A stretch of DNA of 64,000 bases from Paenibacillus agilis (GTDB taxonomy: Bacteria > Bacillota > Bacilli > Paenibacillales > Paenibacillaceae): positions 854,476 to 918,475 of the forward strand of contig NZ_VNJK01000001.1 in the NCBI RefSeq assembly GCF_007786455.1, given 5' to 3'. Of this stretch, positions 17,509-26,095 are shown one piece after another (within the stretch, counting starts at the first letter, position 1; each line of letters starts with the position of its first letter). The translations under genes and the position numbers were made by a program. The notes beneath the pieces were generated by a model. That model ran no database searches. It worked only from the letters and a program-made list of their open reading frames with translations, and had not been told where the DNA came from.

Positions 17509-18200
17509 TGGGCATAGTCAAGGATAGGAAAGAAAAGACCATAATCATTATTGACAAGACGACAGGAAAGCCTCTAGGCCTTCCTGTTCGTCCGATAGAT
17601 GACAGCGCAGCATTTACGGACGGTGAAAAGCAAGCTACTACAGTTACTATTCTTGATGTAGGTACGGTAGATATCCCAGCAGGGGTGGACTTGGACCAAA
17701 TAGGCTGGAGCAGCTTTTTCCCAGGCAAACACGATCCGCATATTTGTGATGTGACAGCAGCCGGTCTTAAGGCCCCTGAAATATATAGGAATCGCTTTTC
17801 TGGCTGGAAAGATGCAGGTACCCCTTTACAGCTGATATGGCCTTGGGCTGGGCTAAATAAAACGGTTTACCTTAAAACTTTCACATGGAAGCCCCCTAAT
17901 GCTATGGGGGATATTTTTTACGACGTTGCTTTTCGGGAACTTAAGACGCTAGCCCCTAAAAAGATATCTACAAAAGCTACGCGTGTCAGTAAAAGTAAAT
18001 CGCCTGAGAGTCGAAGCGCTGTGCCGAAAAAGAATAAACCTAAAGGTAAGACGTACACAGTTAAATCAGGTGACACGCTAACGGGGATTGCTAAAAGGCT
18101 GGGAATAACACCGTGGCGTACGAAGTTGTATGAACCAAACAAAAAAGTGATAGGACCCAACCCCAGCAAGCTTAAAGCCGGGCAGGTGTTAAAAATATGA
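17508..18200 (+). CDS. LysM-domain baseplate/tail protein (XkdP-like)
   Basis: 230 residues from a GTG overlapping the tape-measure stop. The N-terminal domain (about 1-150) is the gp53/XkdP type. A Lys/Ser-rich linker leads to a C-terminal LysM domain (KTYTVKSGDTLTGIAKRLGI near 184), which binds peptidoglycan. It probably links the baseplate hub to the wall during penetration. Its end overlaps the next ATG by 4 bases. Confidence 0.85.
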   Translation: MGIVKDRKEKTIIIIDKTTGKPLGLPVRPIDDSAAFTDGEKQATTVTILDVGTVDIPAGVDLDQIGWSSFFPGKHDPHICDVTAAGLKAPEIYRNRFSGWKDAGTPLQLIWPWAGLNKTVYLKTFTWKPPNAMGDIFYDVAFRELKTLAPKKISTKATRVSKSKSPESRSAVPKKNKPKGKTYTVKSGDTLTGIAKRLGITPWRTKLYEPNKKVIGPNPSKLKAGQVLKI

Positions 18201-19318
18201 CGCTGCAGCTAATTGTAAATAAGCAAGATGTGGCGCCGTTACTGTCAGGGCCCCCAAAGATAAACGACGAAATAGACAGCGTATGTCGAACACTGGAATT
18301 TCAGCTACAGGCAGCCGATGGCCTTACAAACTATTTAGGAAATGCGGTCCAGCTTTACCTGGGCGGAAAGCGTTGGTTTTACGGGTTTTTGGAAGTGACC
18401 GGCTGGGATGCTAACGGTGTCATAACGTACAAGGCATATGACCCCTTGTACTTTCTCAAGAAAAACCCATATGACTATTACTGCAAAAACCAAACCGCTA
18501 AACAGATTGCAGCACAGGTATTAAGCACCGTGGGTATCAAGGCAGGTATTCTTGCGGATACCAAATCCGTCCTAGCCCCTAAGCTTTATCAAAAGGCAGA
18601 AGGGGATAAAGTCATAATAGACGTGCTGGCCCGTACTTACAAAACAACGAGTAAAAAATATTGGCTACGTTTCAACCCAGAAGAAGGCCGGGAATTTGGC
18701 GCTGAAATTTATGAACGTGTCGTACCGCGGGACCTATGGGCCTTCCAACGCGGCGTTAATATGACAAGCGCCAAATTCGATGAAAGTTTGGAAGAACATT
18801 TTAATGTGGTGCATCTAATAAATAGAGAAACAGGTAAAAAAGTAGCTAAAGCGGACAAGCAGCTGGCCCTGGACTACGGTGTCAGGACACACGTAGAAGA
18901 AGTAGACAAGGATAAAGCGGCAACCATGGAACGGGATGCCGCTGCTTTACTGGTGGAAAAAAAGAAAGTAAAGACTACTATAAATATGGAGGGCATGAAC
19001 CTTAACTTAGCTATGCCTCAGTTTTATAGTGGTGACGTAATTTATGTTGAGGAAGAAATGACTCAAGTATTCGGGGCTTATCACATCCGTAGCGTATCCC
19101 AGACAATTGTAGACAGCAAAACGATTCAGTTAGCTTTTGCGCTACAAAACGCGCCAGATGTACCGCAGATACAATTTGACGATAAGCAAGAACAAAAGAA
19201 GACGAAAAATAAACAAGGTAAGAAAGATAAAAATAAGAAAGACAAGGACAAGGATGGCAATGGCAGCCCTGGTACGTATAGTCCTGAAATGCAGAAAGTA
19301 ATAGATAAGTACATGTAA
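18197..19318 (+). CDS. Baseplate hub protein (XkdQ/YqbQ-like)
   Basis: 373 residues. The SGPPKINDEIDSVCRTLEFQ block near the start and SGDVIYVEEEMTQVFGAYHI near 275 are typical of XkdQ/gpD-like hub proteins. The C-terminal 45 residues are a Lys/Asp-rich low-complexity tail. It sits between the LysM protein and the DUF2577 protein, as in skin and PBSX. Confidence 0.85.
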   Translation: MTLQLIVNKQDVAPLLSGPPKINDEIDSVCRTLEFQLQAADGLTNYLGNAVQLYLGGKRWFYGFLEVTGWDANGVITYKAYDPLYFLKKNPYDYYCKNQTAKQIAAQVLSTVGIKAGILADTKSVLAPKLYQKAEGDKVIIDVLARTYKTTSKKYWLRFNPEEGREFGAEIYERVVPRDLWAFQRGVNMTSAKFDESLEEHFNVVHLINRETGKKVAKADKQLALDYGVRTHVEEVDKDKAATMERDAAALLVEKKKVKTTINMEGMNLNLAMPQFYSGDVIYVEEEMTQVFGAYHIRSVSQTIVDSKTIQLAFALQNAPDVPQIQFDDKQEQKKTKNKQGKKDKNKKDKDKDGNGSPGTYSPEMQKVIDKYM

Positions 19319-19329
19319 GGGGTGACGGC

Positions 19330-19800
19330 TTGGTACAGACAGATAAAACGCTGCAGCTACTTAAACTCCTAGCAGGGTTAGGCGGCAACCCTGCCGACGG
19401 ATTAGCTTTACGAATTGCAGAAGTAAAGACAACTGAACCCGACGAAGTAACGCTAATCATGTCGGGTACTAACATAGCCCTAGACCTTGATCTTTTCGAA
19501 ACTCCTGTAGACGTGTATCCCTTGCGTGTAGGCGATAGGCTGCTGGTCTATCCCCTTGTAACAATGGACAGCGGCAGATGGGCTGTGTTGGCTAAAGTGA
19601 CTAGTGGTAAAGTTATGGCCACTATGAAAAGTGCTAACAGTCTACAGCCTGACGGTATGGCTATAACCTACAACGTGGATAGGCTCTTAATCCCTGCAGA
19701 TTTTACGGACGTGCGCCAGCTAAAGGCTGGGGATCGCGTAGGCATAGCCCCTGTAGTAGATGGGGATAGGCTTAAGTACATGATATTGAACAAGTATTAA
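19330..19800 (+). CDS. Baseplate spike-region protein (DUF2577, XkdR-like)
   Basis: 156 residues from TTG 19330 with GGGGTGACGG upstream. The N-terminus LLKLLAGLGGNPADGLALRI and an OB-like stretch around LRVGDRLLVYPL match the DUF2577 family that follows XkdQ. OB-fold members contribute to the membrane-piercing spike. The C-terminal part (residues 95-156) is longer than in the shortest members. Confidence 0.78.
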   Translation: MVQTDKTLQLLKLLAGLGGNPADGLALRIAEVKTTEPDEVTLIMSGTNIALDLDLFETPVDVYPLRVGDRLLVYPLVTMDSGRWAVLAKVTSGKVMATMKSANSLQPDGMAITYNVDRLLIPADFTDVRQLKAGDRVGIAPVVDGDRLKYMILNKY

Positions 19801-19812
19801 AGAGGTGGGGGC

Positions 19813-20238
19813 ATGGATGACTTAAAGACACCAGTCTTCGATTGGGATACAGGGGACTTCTTAGTAGATTTACAGGGGAGAATAGTTACTGCCACCGGCG
19901 CAGAGGCAGTAGAACAGATTGTAATGAAGGCCACCCAAACGATTAGGGGGCTTTTTTTAATTTATGCCAATCTTGAAGAGCCTGAATTGGATCATAAGTA
20001 CGGTAACGATGCAGTCCACACGCTTGTGATGGACATGCCCAATTCAGCGAAAATAAGCGAACTTAAGCGGAATATATTGGACGCGCTAGTTTATGATCCT
20101 TGGATAAATGATGTTACGGACATTGAAATAGAACAGCGGCAAGATGATAAGGGCGAATGGGCCTATTATGGTAATGCAACTATTCATCACGTTTTTGGTA
20201 CATCGGAAATCGCGGAGGTGACAGTAGCGAATGGTTGA
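19813..20238 (+). CDS. Baseplate wedge protein (DUF2634/XkdS, gp25-like)
   Basis: 141 residues. TPVFDWDTGDFLVDLQGRIV at the start and EQIVMKATQTIRGLFLIYAN near residue 35 match XkdS/gp25-like proteins, which anchor the sheath to the baseplate. Its stop overlaps the start of the baseplate J gene by 8 bases. Confidence 0.85.
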   Translation: MDDLKTPVFDWDTGDFLVDLQGRIVTATGAEAVEQIVMKATQTIRGLFLIYANLEEPELDHKYGNDAVHTLVMDMPNSAKISELKRNILDALVYDPWINDVTDIEIEQRQDDKGEWAYYGNATIHHVFGTSEIAEVTVANG

Positions 20239-21358
20239 AAAACTACGGCACTTTGAGGAAGAAGAATATATAATCCAGCAGCGTATGCTGGATCATGCAA
20301 GGTTAGCAGAATGGCGCAAGGAACCTGGCGACTTTATTTATGATGTTGTTGCACCTGTACCGTTAGAAGTCCAGCAGCTGCAGATAAGCCAGGACACAAT
20401 TCTACGCAACGCTTTTCCACAATTCGCGGAAGGCGAATACATGGACGCACATTTGGAGGAGATTGGACTTAAACGGCACGCAGCTACACCTAACAAACGC
20501 CAGATTAGTATTACTGCCGACGCTGGCGTAATTATACCTGCAGATCACACAGCCAGCGTTGTAGTCCTGGACGATAACGGGAACCCCCTGGAATTTGCTG
20601 TAGATACCACTACAACCTTTGCGGCAGCTGGAATACATGCCGTAAGCCTGACTTGTAGAACAGCTGGCGCGATAACAAACGTTCCAGTGGGGACGCAATT
20701 TATACTGTTACCTCCGATACCAGGTATACGCAGCATTACGGACATTGGTCCCACCATAATAGGACGTGACCAGGAGAGTGACGCCGATGCCTGGCAGCGG
20801 TACCTTTTGTGGGTTTCAAACGAAGACACTGGGGGCAATAAAAACGACTATGTACGGTGGTCTGTAGACTTTCAGGGTGTAGGCAAGGCGAAATGTATTC
20901 CCAGGTGGAATGGGAATAACACGGTTAAAATCGTTATTGTGGGCACAGATTACCGCCCAGCGTCTACTACAGTAGTAAATAAGCTGCAGGAGTATATAGA
21001 CCCTGGCAGCACAGGCCTAGGCGAAGGTAAAGCACCCTGCGGCGCCAAGGTCACCGTAGAGACAGCACAAGGACTGCAGATAAACATATCGGTAAAGTTG
21101 GTACTGGATAACGGTTTTACTGTGGATCAAGTGCGGGCAGCCTTCATGGTCACGTTTTCTGCATACCTTACAAGCCTGGTATTCGTAAACGATAGCACAG
21201 GAAAACCTTACCCAGTAGCCTACAACCAAATAGGCGCCAAACTGTTGTCTACAAAAGGTGTAGTGAACTACAGTGAGCTGACACTAAACGGTGGTACGTT
21301 GGATATACCTGTAGGCCCAACACAAACGCCCGTTACTGGGGACGTGATAATCAGATGA
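20231..21358 (+). CDS. Baseplate J-like protein (XkdT-like)
   Basis: 375 residues. DTILRNAFPQFAEGEYMDAH near 56 and the Gly/Thr-rich beta region with DQESDADAWQRYLLWVSNED near 176 are typical of the gpJ/XkdT wedge family. With XkdS and DUF2313 proteins it forms the baseplate wedges. Its last four bases overlap the next ATG. Confidence 0.9.
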   Translation: MVEKLRHFEEEEYIIQQRMLDHARLAEWRKEPGDFIYDVVAPVPLEVQQLQISQDTILRNAFPQFAEGEYMDAHLEEIGLKRHAATPNKRQISITADAGVIIPADHTASVVVLDDNGNPLEFAVDTTTTFAAAGIHAVSLTCRTAGAITNVPVGTQFILLPPIPGIRSITDIGPTIIGRDQESDADAWQRYLLWVSNEDTGGNKNDYVRWSVDFQGVGKAKCIPRWNGNNTVKIVIVGTDYRPASTTVVNKLQEYIDPGSTGLGEGKAPCGAKVTVETAQGLQINISVKLVLDNGFTVDQVRAAFMVTFSAYLTSLVFVNDSTGKPYPVAYNQIGAKLLSTKGVVNYSELTLNGGTLDIPVGPTQTPVTGDVIIR

Positions 21359-21912
21359 CCGAACGCGCTGTACGGATGATTGAAAGTGCTCCTACTTATT
21401 ACGAGAATAGCCGGGTATACACTGGATTACAGCAAGCGAATGCCGACGAGCTGGGCAGAGTGAGTAACGGTAACGACGATTTATCGTTACAGCTGCGGGC
21501 AGCTACTGCAACCTGGGGGCTAAAATATTGGGAAGTACGCACAGGCTTGCCTGTAGACGTTGTGAACGATTATGAAACTAGACGTAAAAAGATCCAGGCA
21601 AAGATTCGTAGTAAAGCACCATTAAGAGCGTCAAGATTGGAAAGCATCGCAGAAGCATATACGCAGCAGCCTGTGAAAGTAACAGTTAACATAGATGCGG
21701 GCATAGTGACTTTTAATTTCGAAAAGTCCTTTATCACCGATCAAAGTTTTTACGAGCAAATCGAAAATATTATGCATGCACATCTAGGCATGGAATATCG
21801 CGCAGTTTTCACATATGGAACGGTTGTAGAACTGTCCACGGAATCCTACAGCGTTTTAAATGCTGTGCCCTTTTGTGGACCCTTAATCTGCGGTACTTGG
21901 CCAAAATCTTGA
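21355..21912 (+). CDS. DUF2313 baseplate protein (XkdU/YmfQ-like)
   Basis: 185 residues. MIESAPTYYENSRVYTGLQQ, then WGLKYWEVRTGLPVDVVNDY and RRKKIQAKIRSKAPLR are hallmark segments of the DUF2313 (YmfQ/gpI-like) family, which connects wedges and fibres. It follows baseplate J, as in PBSX, skin and P2-like phages. Confidence 0.88.
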   Translation: MTERAVRMIESAPTYYENSRVYTGLQQANADELGRVSNGNDDLSLQLRAATATWGLKYWEVRTGLPVDVVNDYETRRKKIQAKIRSKAPLRASRLESIAEAYTQQPVKVTVNIDAGIVTFNFEKSFITDQSFYEQIENIMHAHLGMEYRAVFTYGTVVELSTESYSVLNAVPFCGPLICGTWPKS

Positions 21913-21935
21913 TATAGATAAGGAGGTGCAATCCC

Positions 21936-22241
21936 ATGCTCACGCCTGCAGGTCATAACAAAATGAAAGCCTGGTTACAAAGCTTTATCAAAGAAGGCCG
22001 TTACTTTGTAGGTAATACCGCGTACACCACACCTATTTTTAAAGTAGAGCAGGTTGGTGACCTAGTTACCTTTTACCTATATCTAACGGCTACAGGGACG
22101 GGTACAGGGGCCCAGGCAATAACAAGATTTCAGCTAATAGACCAGGACGGCGACGTTTTCGATGATCAGCCTGATTCGATTGAAAAGCCAGAGGTAAATG
22201 GGTTGCTTGTTGTTTTCAAATATACATTACGGAAGGTGTGA
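21936..22241 (+). CDS. Small tail protein between DUF2313 and tail fibre
   Basis: 101 residues with site AAGGAGGTG. Compact beta-rich protein (FKVEQVGDLVTFYLYLTATG then ALLVVFKYTLRK-like end). Not recognised as a named family. Position suggests a baseplate or fibre-attachment component. Confidence 0.65.
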   Translation: MLTPAGHNKMKAWLQSFIKEGRYFVGNTAYTTPIFKVEQVGDLVTFYLYLTATGTGTGAQAITRFQLIDQDGDVFDDQPDSIEKPEVNGLLVVFKYTLRKV

Positions 22242-22246
22242 ACTAG

Positions 22247-24784
22247 GTGGCGTATACACGGACAGAATGGAAAGATCACATTGTTGATAGCAGTACAGGC
22301 ACCATTATCCAGCAAGGGACACCAGTAGCTGCGCTGCCTCTTAACAATTTAGAAAAAGGTGTTGGGGACGCTCATAGAATGCTGGAGGTAAACGAAACGC
22401 GAACGTTAGCATTTACGCCAGGTGTACAAGTTATAGAATCAGAGATTGATACACCTGTCACTGTCGATAATGTAATGGGACGCACATTGGTTAATTTACT
22501 AGGGCGCACCGGGAATTGTGAGGATGCAAGTAAATTTTCGTCAGCGCAAGGGACACATAGCACCGATACGACTACCAAAGTAAATGGAATTGCCTCTATT
22601 AAATCGACAGTCGGAGACGGGCACCCATACGTGAATACGGTCTATGACCTAGATACTACTATCTTTAAACGTGGAGCGAATAAAAAGTTTATAGCGCTTG
22701 CTGATGTGAAAAACGGGAATGCTGTCAAAGTAGAACTTCTCTTTTCTGACTGGAAGGCGTACGAATCAACGCGGGGTACTTCCGTAATAACAGATAGGTT
22801 TACAACCGTTTGGACATTAATAGATACAGAAAAAATAGCTGCGGATAGTACTCTAAGCCGCTTAGTGTTTCAAGTAACAGGGGCAAAAGGCCAATACGGA
22901 AATATAGATGCCCTTCGCCTATATGAATTATCACAAGCTGAATATGCCGCTATAGAGGCTATGACTTCTGACAAGGTTGCCGCAAAATATCCGTACGTAG
23001 ACGGCATGACCAACGTCACCAACCCATACGCAATCGTAACAGGAGGGAACATGTTACCTCCGCTGTATAGCGGGGTGTCTAGTGGGGTAAAGGTAGAACT
23101 AAAAAACGACTACGAGGTTAAGATCACAACAACTACGAAATTACAATGGTACTCGATAGCTGGCATACAAGTGCAGCCCAACACTGACTATACACTTTCA
23201 GTTGAGCATGATGGGCGTATTAGTGTGTATGGTGTAACATCTAAGGAATCACTTGTACCAAATACGACATCTGACAAAAAAGTTACATTTAACACTAAAA
23301 ACAATGCAGTAATTGATGTCAATTTTTCAAATGCCGAGGGGTTTGAGGGTACCTTCACTTTTAAAAACCCTATGCTTACCGTAGGCTCCGAACCAAAACC
23401 GTTCCAACCGCAGAAACGTAGCATGTGGGCGGTCGAGACTGAGCTTGCAGCCAATCCTGTAACGGGCGCTGATGCTGACGCACTTTATACGGGGGATGAC
23501 GGACTTCCGTACGTTCTCGAAAAGTGGGAAAAGGTTAAGGACCTTAGCCAAATGCAATGGACAGGGGAAACTCTCACTTACACTGGCTTTAAACGGGTTT
23601 ATTCGCCAATTGATAATGGAGTGCATTATAGTCAATTAGTATCAAAATTTGACGGCACTATGCTACCCAATATAGGTGGGGGTGTTATGTGGACTAAAGG
23701 TGACCTTTCGCAGCTCTACATTAACGGAAATATAATTATTTCCATTTCCAACGTTGACAGCGGTTGGGGTGACAAATACACGCCAACAGAGGAGGAAATC
23801 AAGGCGTATTTCCTTGGTTGGACAATGTACAGCGGCACGGCGGGGAACAGCCCCGATGTTCCAGCAAATAATCTTTACAACGGTACAGGTACTAAATGGT
23901 GGGTTCGTCGGAAAGGAGGTAATGGACGCGACTGGCAGAATGCTACAGCGGAGCTGCCCACCGTGCAGGCTACCGACTGGACGCCGTACCGCCTTCAATA
24001 CCTCAAAGCGAAACCATCCGTCGTTCCCGTCGAAAAGTACGAAACGGGCGCGATGCTAACAACGGGCGCCAATGTGGTCGAAGTCGGCAGTGGCATTGTG
24101 ATTCGTGAGAAGGCACCCCTTTACGGGGATGAGGGTTATGGCAAGCAGATAAACCGTATAGATAGGAGTCCTTTGCGTCACAAATTGAAATCATTCATTT
24201 CGATTTATCGCGGCGCACACCTTGACACTGTTTGGACGATTGATAACACACTTGCGCACGGCAACCAACGCGCCTACACGGATGCGGACGAATATGATCC
24301 TACGGCAACCTACTATACAACCTACACAATGCTTACGCCAACACTCGCAGCATCCTTCCATGTCAAAGCAGCGGCAAATATGCGCGGTACAGTGGCGGAA
24401 TTGGTTGAGCATGTTGGGGACGTTGAGCGCCGCTTGTCTGTGGTGGAGATACAGAAGGCCGACGCTGCCGAAGTATTAACATGGATAAAGCCAACGTTAA
24501 TAAACGGGTGGCAACAATTTAATGAGACCTATACCGCTAGTTATACAAAAGTAAAAGGCGTCGTGTACTTTCGAGGTAGGTTAAAGGGGGGTTCTTTATC
24601 AAAAGTTGCTTTCAGGTTGCCGAAAGAGTTTCTGCCACACGAGAACAGTTTGTTTGTAGTTCGTGCGTATACTGGAAGTGTTAATGTATCTTGTACAGTA
24701 GGGGTAGAGACTAATGGCGATGTCACTGTTTACGATCAAAATGGTGAGGTCAATCTTGAAAATGTCGTTTTCCCTACAAGATAA
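22247..24784 (+). CDS. Tail fibre / receptor-binding protein
   Basis: 845 residues from GTG 22247. The N-terminal 50 residues (YTRTEWKDHIVDSSTGTIIQ) resemble the baseplate-binding part of Firmicutes tail fibres. The middle holds beta-sandwich-like, carbohydrate-binding-type segments, for example RFTTVWTLIDTEKIAADSTL near 183 and a QVQPNTDYTLSVEHDGRISV region near 308. The tail ends with a short coiled segment and a small beta domain. Codon use shifts after about 23750, with more CG-containing codons, so the tip may be a mosaic swap. It probably decides host binding. Confidence 0.8.
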   Translation: MAYTRTEWKDHIVDSSTGTIIQQGTPVAALPLNNLEKGVGDAHRMLEVNETRTLAFTPGVQVIESEIDTPVTVDNVMGRTLVNLLGRTGNCEDASKFSSAQGTHSTDTTTKVNGIASIKSTVGDGHPYVNTVYDLDTTIFKRGANKKFIALADVKNGNAVKVELLFSDWKAYESTRGTSVITDRFTTVWTLIDTEKIAADSTLSRLVFQVTGAKGQYGNIDALRLYELSQAEYAAIEAMTSDKVAAKYPYVDGMTNVTNPYAIVTGGNMLPPLYSGVSSGVKVELKNDYEVKITTTTKLQWYSIAGIQVQPNTDYTLSVEHDGRISVYGVTSKESLVPNTTSDKKVTFNTKNNAVIDVNFSNAEGFEGTFTFKNPMLTVGSEPKPFQPQKRSMWAVETELAANPVTGADADALYTGDDGLPYVLEKWEKVKDLSQMQWTGETLTYTGFKRVYSPIDNGVHYSQLVSKFDGTMLPNIGGGVMWTKGDLSQLYINGNIIISISNVDSGWGDKYTPTEEEIKAYFLGWTMYSGTAGNSPDVPANNLYNGTGTKWWVRRKGGNGRDWQNATAELPTVQATDWTPYRLQYLKAKPSVVPVEKYETGAMLTTGANVVEVGSGIVIREKAPLYGDEGYGKQINRIDRSPLRHKLKSFISIYRGAHLDTVWTIDNTLAHGNQRAYTDADEYDPTATYYTTYTMLTPTLAASFHVKAAANMRGTVAELVEHVGDVERRLSVVEIQKADAAEVLTWIKPTLINGWQQFNETYTASYTKVKGVVYFRGRLKGGSLSKVAFRLPKEFLPHENSLFVVRAYTGSVNVSCTVGVETNGDVTVYDQNGEVNLENVVFPTR

Positions 24785-24800
24785 AATAAGGAGGATCGCC

Positions 24801-25343
24801 ATGAAAGAAGCATTTATAACCGACCTACAAGGTAAATACATCGAACCAACGCTTGTCATGGACACCGTGGCAGGCGTTTTTGATATCGTTGAACAAGTAA
24901 CTGTCCCAGAAGGCACAACACCACCAGCGGAGCCCCAGACGGTCGTAACAGGTTATACGGTAGCCTTACCCATGCCTGACGGACTCTACGAACCGATTTT
25001 CGACGTTGCAGGGTATCGTGCTGCCGCCGCTGCCTATACTGCAGCGTATTCCGTGTACTTGGAAGCCTTAGCCGTCTATAATCCAAAGGGCACCGCACAA
25101 GAGCCCCAACCACCTACTACTGTAGACGGCGCAAAGTACTGGCGTAATGGTCTTACACAAGCTGAAATAGACGCATTAAAGCCTAAGCCACAACCTAACC
25201 CTGTAGAAACGCTGGGGCAGCAGTTAGTAGCGCGGGAACTGGAAGTAATGGAGCTGAAAGCCCAGAACACTGCGCAAGGTGCGACGCTTGTATCACTAGA
25301 ATTACGATTATTAAATCTAGAAGGGGCTGGTAAAGTTGTTTAA
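24801..25343 (+). CDS. Tail fibre-associated protein (XkdW-like position)
   Basis: 180 residues from ATG 24801 with perfect site AAGGAGG; an upstream in-frame start at 24714 lies within the fibre gene and is rejected. EAFITDLQGKYIEPTLVMDT begins the protein, and the C-terminal 45 residues form a coiled-coil (LGQQLVARELEVMELKAQNT). Position after the fibre and before an XkdX-like gene suggests a fibre assembly or accessory protein. Confidence 0.7.
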   Translation: MKEAFITDLQGKYIEPTLVMDTVAGVFDIVEQVTVPEGTTPPAEPQTVVTGYTVALPMPDGLYEPIFDVAGYRAAAAAYTAAYSVYLEALAVYNPKGTAQEPQPPTTVDGAKYWRNGLTQAEIDALKPKPQPNPVETLGQQLVARELEVMELKAQNTAQGATLVSLELRLLNLEGAGKVV

Positions 25344-25473
25344 CAATGAATACGAACGCATCAAGTATTATTATGATTGTGGATGGGCTACCAGCGGACA
25401 ACTGCAGCTGTATGTAAAGTTTAAAGTTATAACGGCTGCAGAAATGCAGCAGATTCTAGGCGCTACCGTATAG
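25336..25473 (+). CDS. XkdX family small protein
   Basis: 45 residues from TTG 25336, site AGAAGGGG, overlapping the previous gene by 8 bases. The sequence has YERIKYYYDCGWATSGQLQL, then YVKFKVITAAEMQQILG, the compact pattern of the XkdX family (Y, G, V, IT, E, I positions). XkdX genes lie between the fibre and lysis genes in PBSX. Function unknown. The terminator hairpin at 25458 overlaps its 3' end. Confidence 0.85.
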   Translation: MFNNEYERIKYYYDCGWATSGQLQLYVKFKVITAAEMQQILGATV

Positions 25474-25485
25474 GTGGCGCTTTTT
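25458..25485 (+). terminator. Terminator overlapping the end of the XkdX-like gene
   Basis: GCGCTACC (25460-25467) pairs with GGTGGCGC (25473-25480) with one G-T pair, then TTTTT. It separates tail genes from the lysis cassette. Confidence 0.7.
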
Positions 25486-25502
25486 CTATGGGGGTGAGTA
25501 CA

Positions 25503-25778
25503 TTGGATTGGTCAATTTTCTTTAGTGGCGTGGGTTCTGTTGGCGTCATAAGCGCTATCTGGTTAGGTTGGTCTGGAAGAGCTGGAAGCAGGCTAGGCGC
25601 TAAAGCAGTACTACAGACAGATATGGAATATATCAAACGCGGTGTAGATGAAATCCGCGTTGATCAGAAATATCAAGCAAAACAATTGGCGGATTTATCT
25701 GGTCACGTAATACGAGTTGAAGAGATGGCGAAATCGGCGCACAAGCGCATTGATCGCCTGGAGGAAAGGGAGGGTTAA
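25503..25778 (+). CDS. XhlA-like membrane protein of the lysis cassette
   Basis: About 91 residues from TTG 25503 after GGGGGTGA; ATG 25488 and GTG 25494 are in-frame alternatives. One N-terminal hydrophobic segment (FFSGVGSVGVISAIWLGW) is followed by a charged coiled-coil (YIKRGVDEIRVDQKYQAKQL and VEEMAKSAHKRIDRLEE). In PBSX, XhlA of similar layout cooperates with holin XhlB. The hydrophobic part is at the N-terminus here rather than the C-terminus, so homology is uncertain. Confidence 0.65.
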   Translation: MDWSIFFSGVGSVGVISAIWLGWSGRAGSRLGAKAVLQTDMEYIKRGVDEIRVDQKYQAKQLADLSGHVIRVEEMAKSAHKRIDRLEEREG

Positions 25779-25780
25779 TT

Positions 25781-26095
25781 ATGGATCACGCTACAATTGT
25801 CAATTTTACATGGGGGGCAGTTGCTAATTACATTGACCCTACACTAATCATAGTTGTCCTGGCTTGCTGGGCATTAGGCTTTGCGCTTAAACGGACGCCT
25901 AACGTGCCAAACTGGTCGATAATCTACATTGTGACAGCCGTCGCTGTAGTACTGGCGGTAGGATTACTAGGCTTTACTACAGCTGCAATTATCCAGGGCA
26001 TTCTGTGTGGAGCCTTAGCTGTATACGGGCATCAACTGGTGAAACAGACATCGAAAGGCGGTGGTAGTAATGCAGATCATTCAAATGGGCAATAA
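25781..26095 (+). CDS. Phage holin (Phage_holin_5-like)
   Basis: 104 residues with three hydrophobic stretches: PTLIIVVLACWALGFAL near 20-36, SIIYIVTAVAVVLAVGLLGF near 46-65, and AIIQGILCGALAVYGHQL near 69-86, then a hydrophilic tail. The pattern GILCGALAVYGHQLVKQ fits the A118-type holin family. It makes membrane lesions that release the endolysin. It overlaps the endolysin gene by 26 bases. Confidence 0.8.
   Translation: MDHATIVNFTWGAVANYIDPTLIIVVLACWALGFALKRTPNVPNWSIIYIVTAVAVVLAVGLLGFTTAAIIQGILCGALAVYGHQLVKQTSKGGGSNADHSNGQ

Noticed and set aside
23754..24059. 101-codon frame inside the fibre gene on the same strand
   Set aside because: Different frame of the fibre gene in a CG-richer stretch; no ribosome site and no family likeness.
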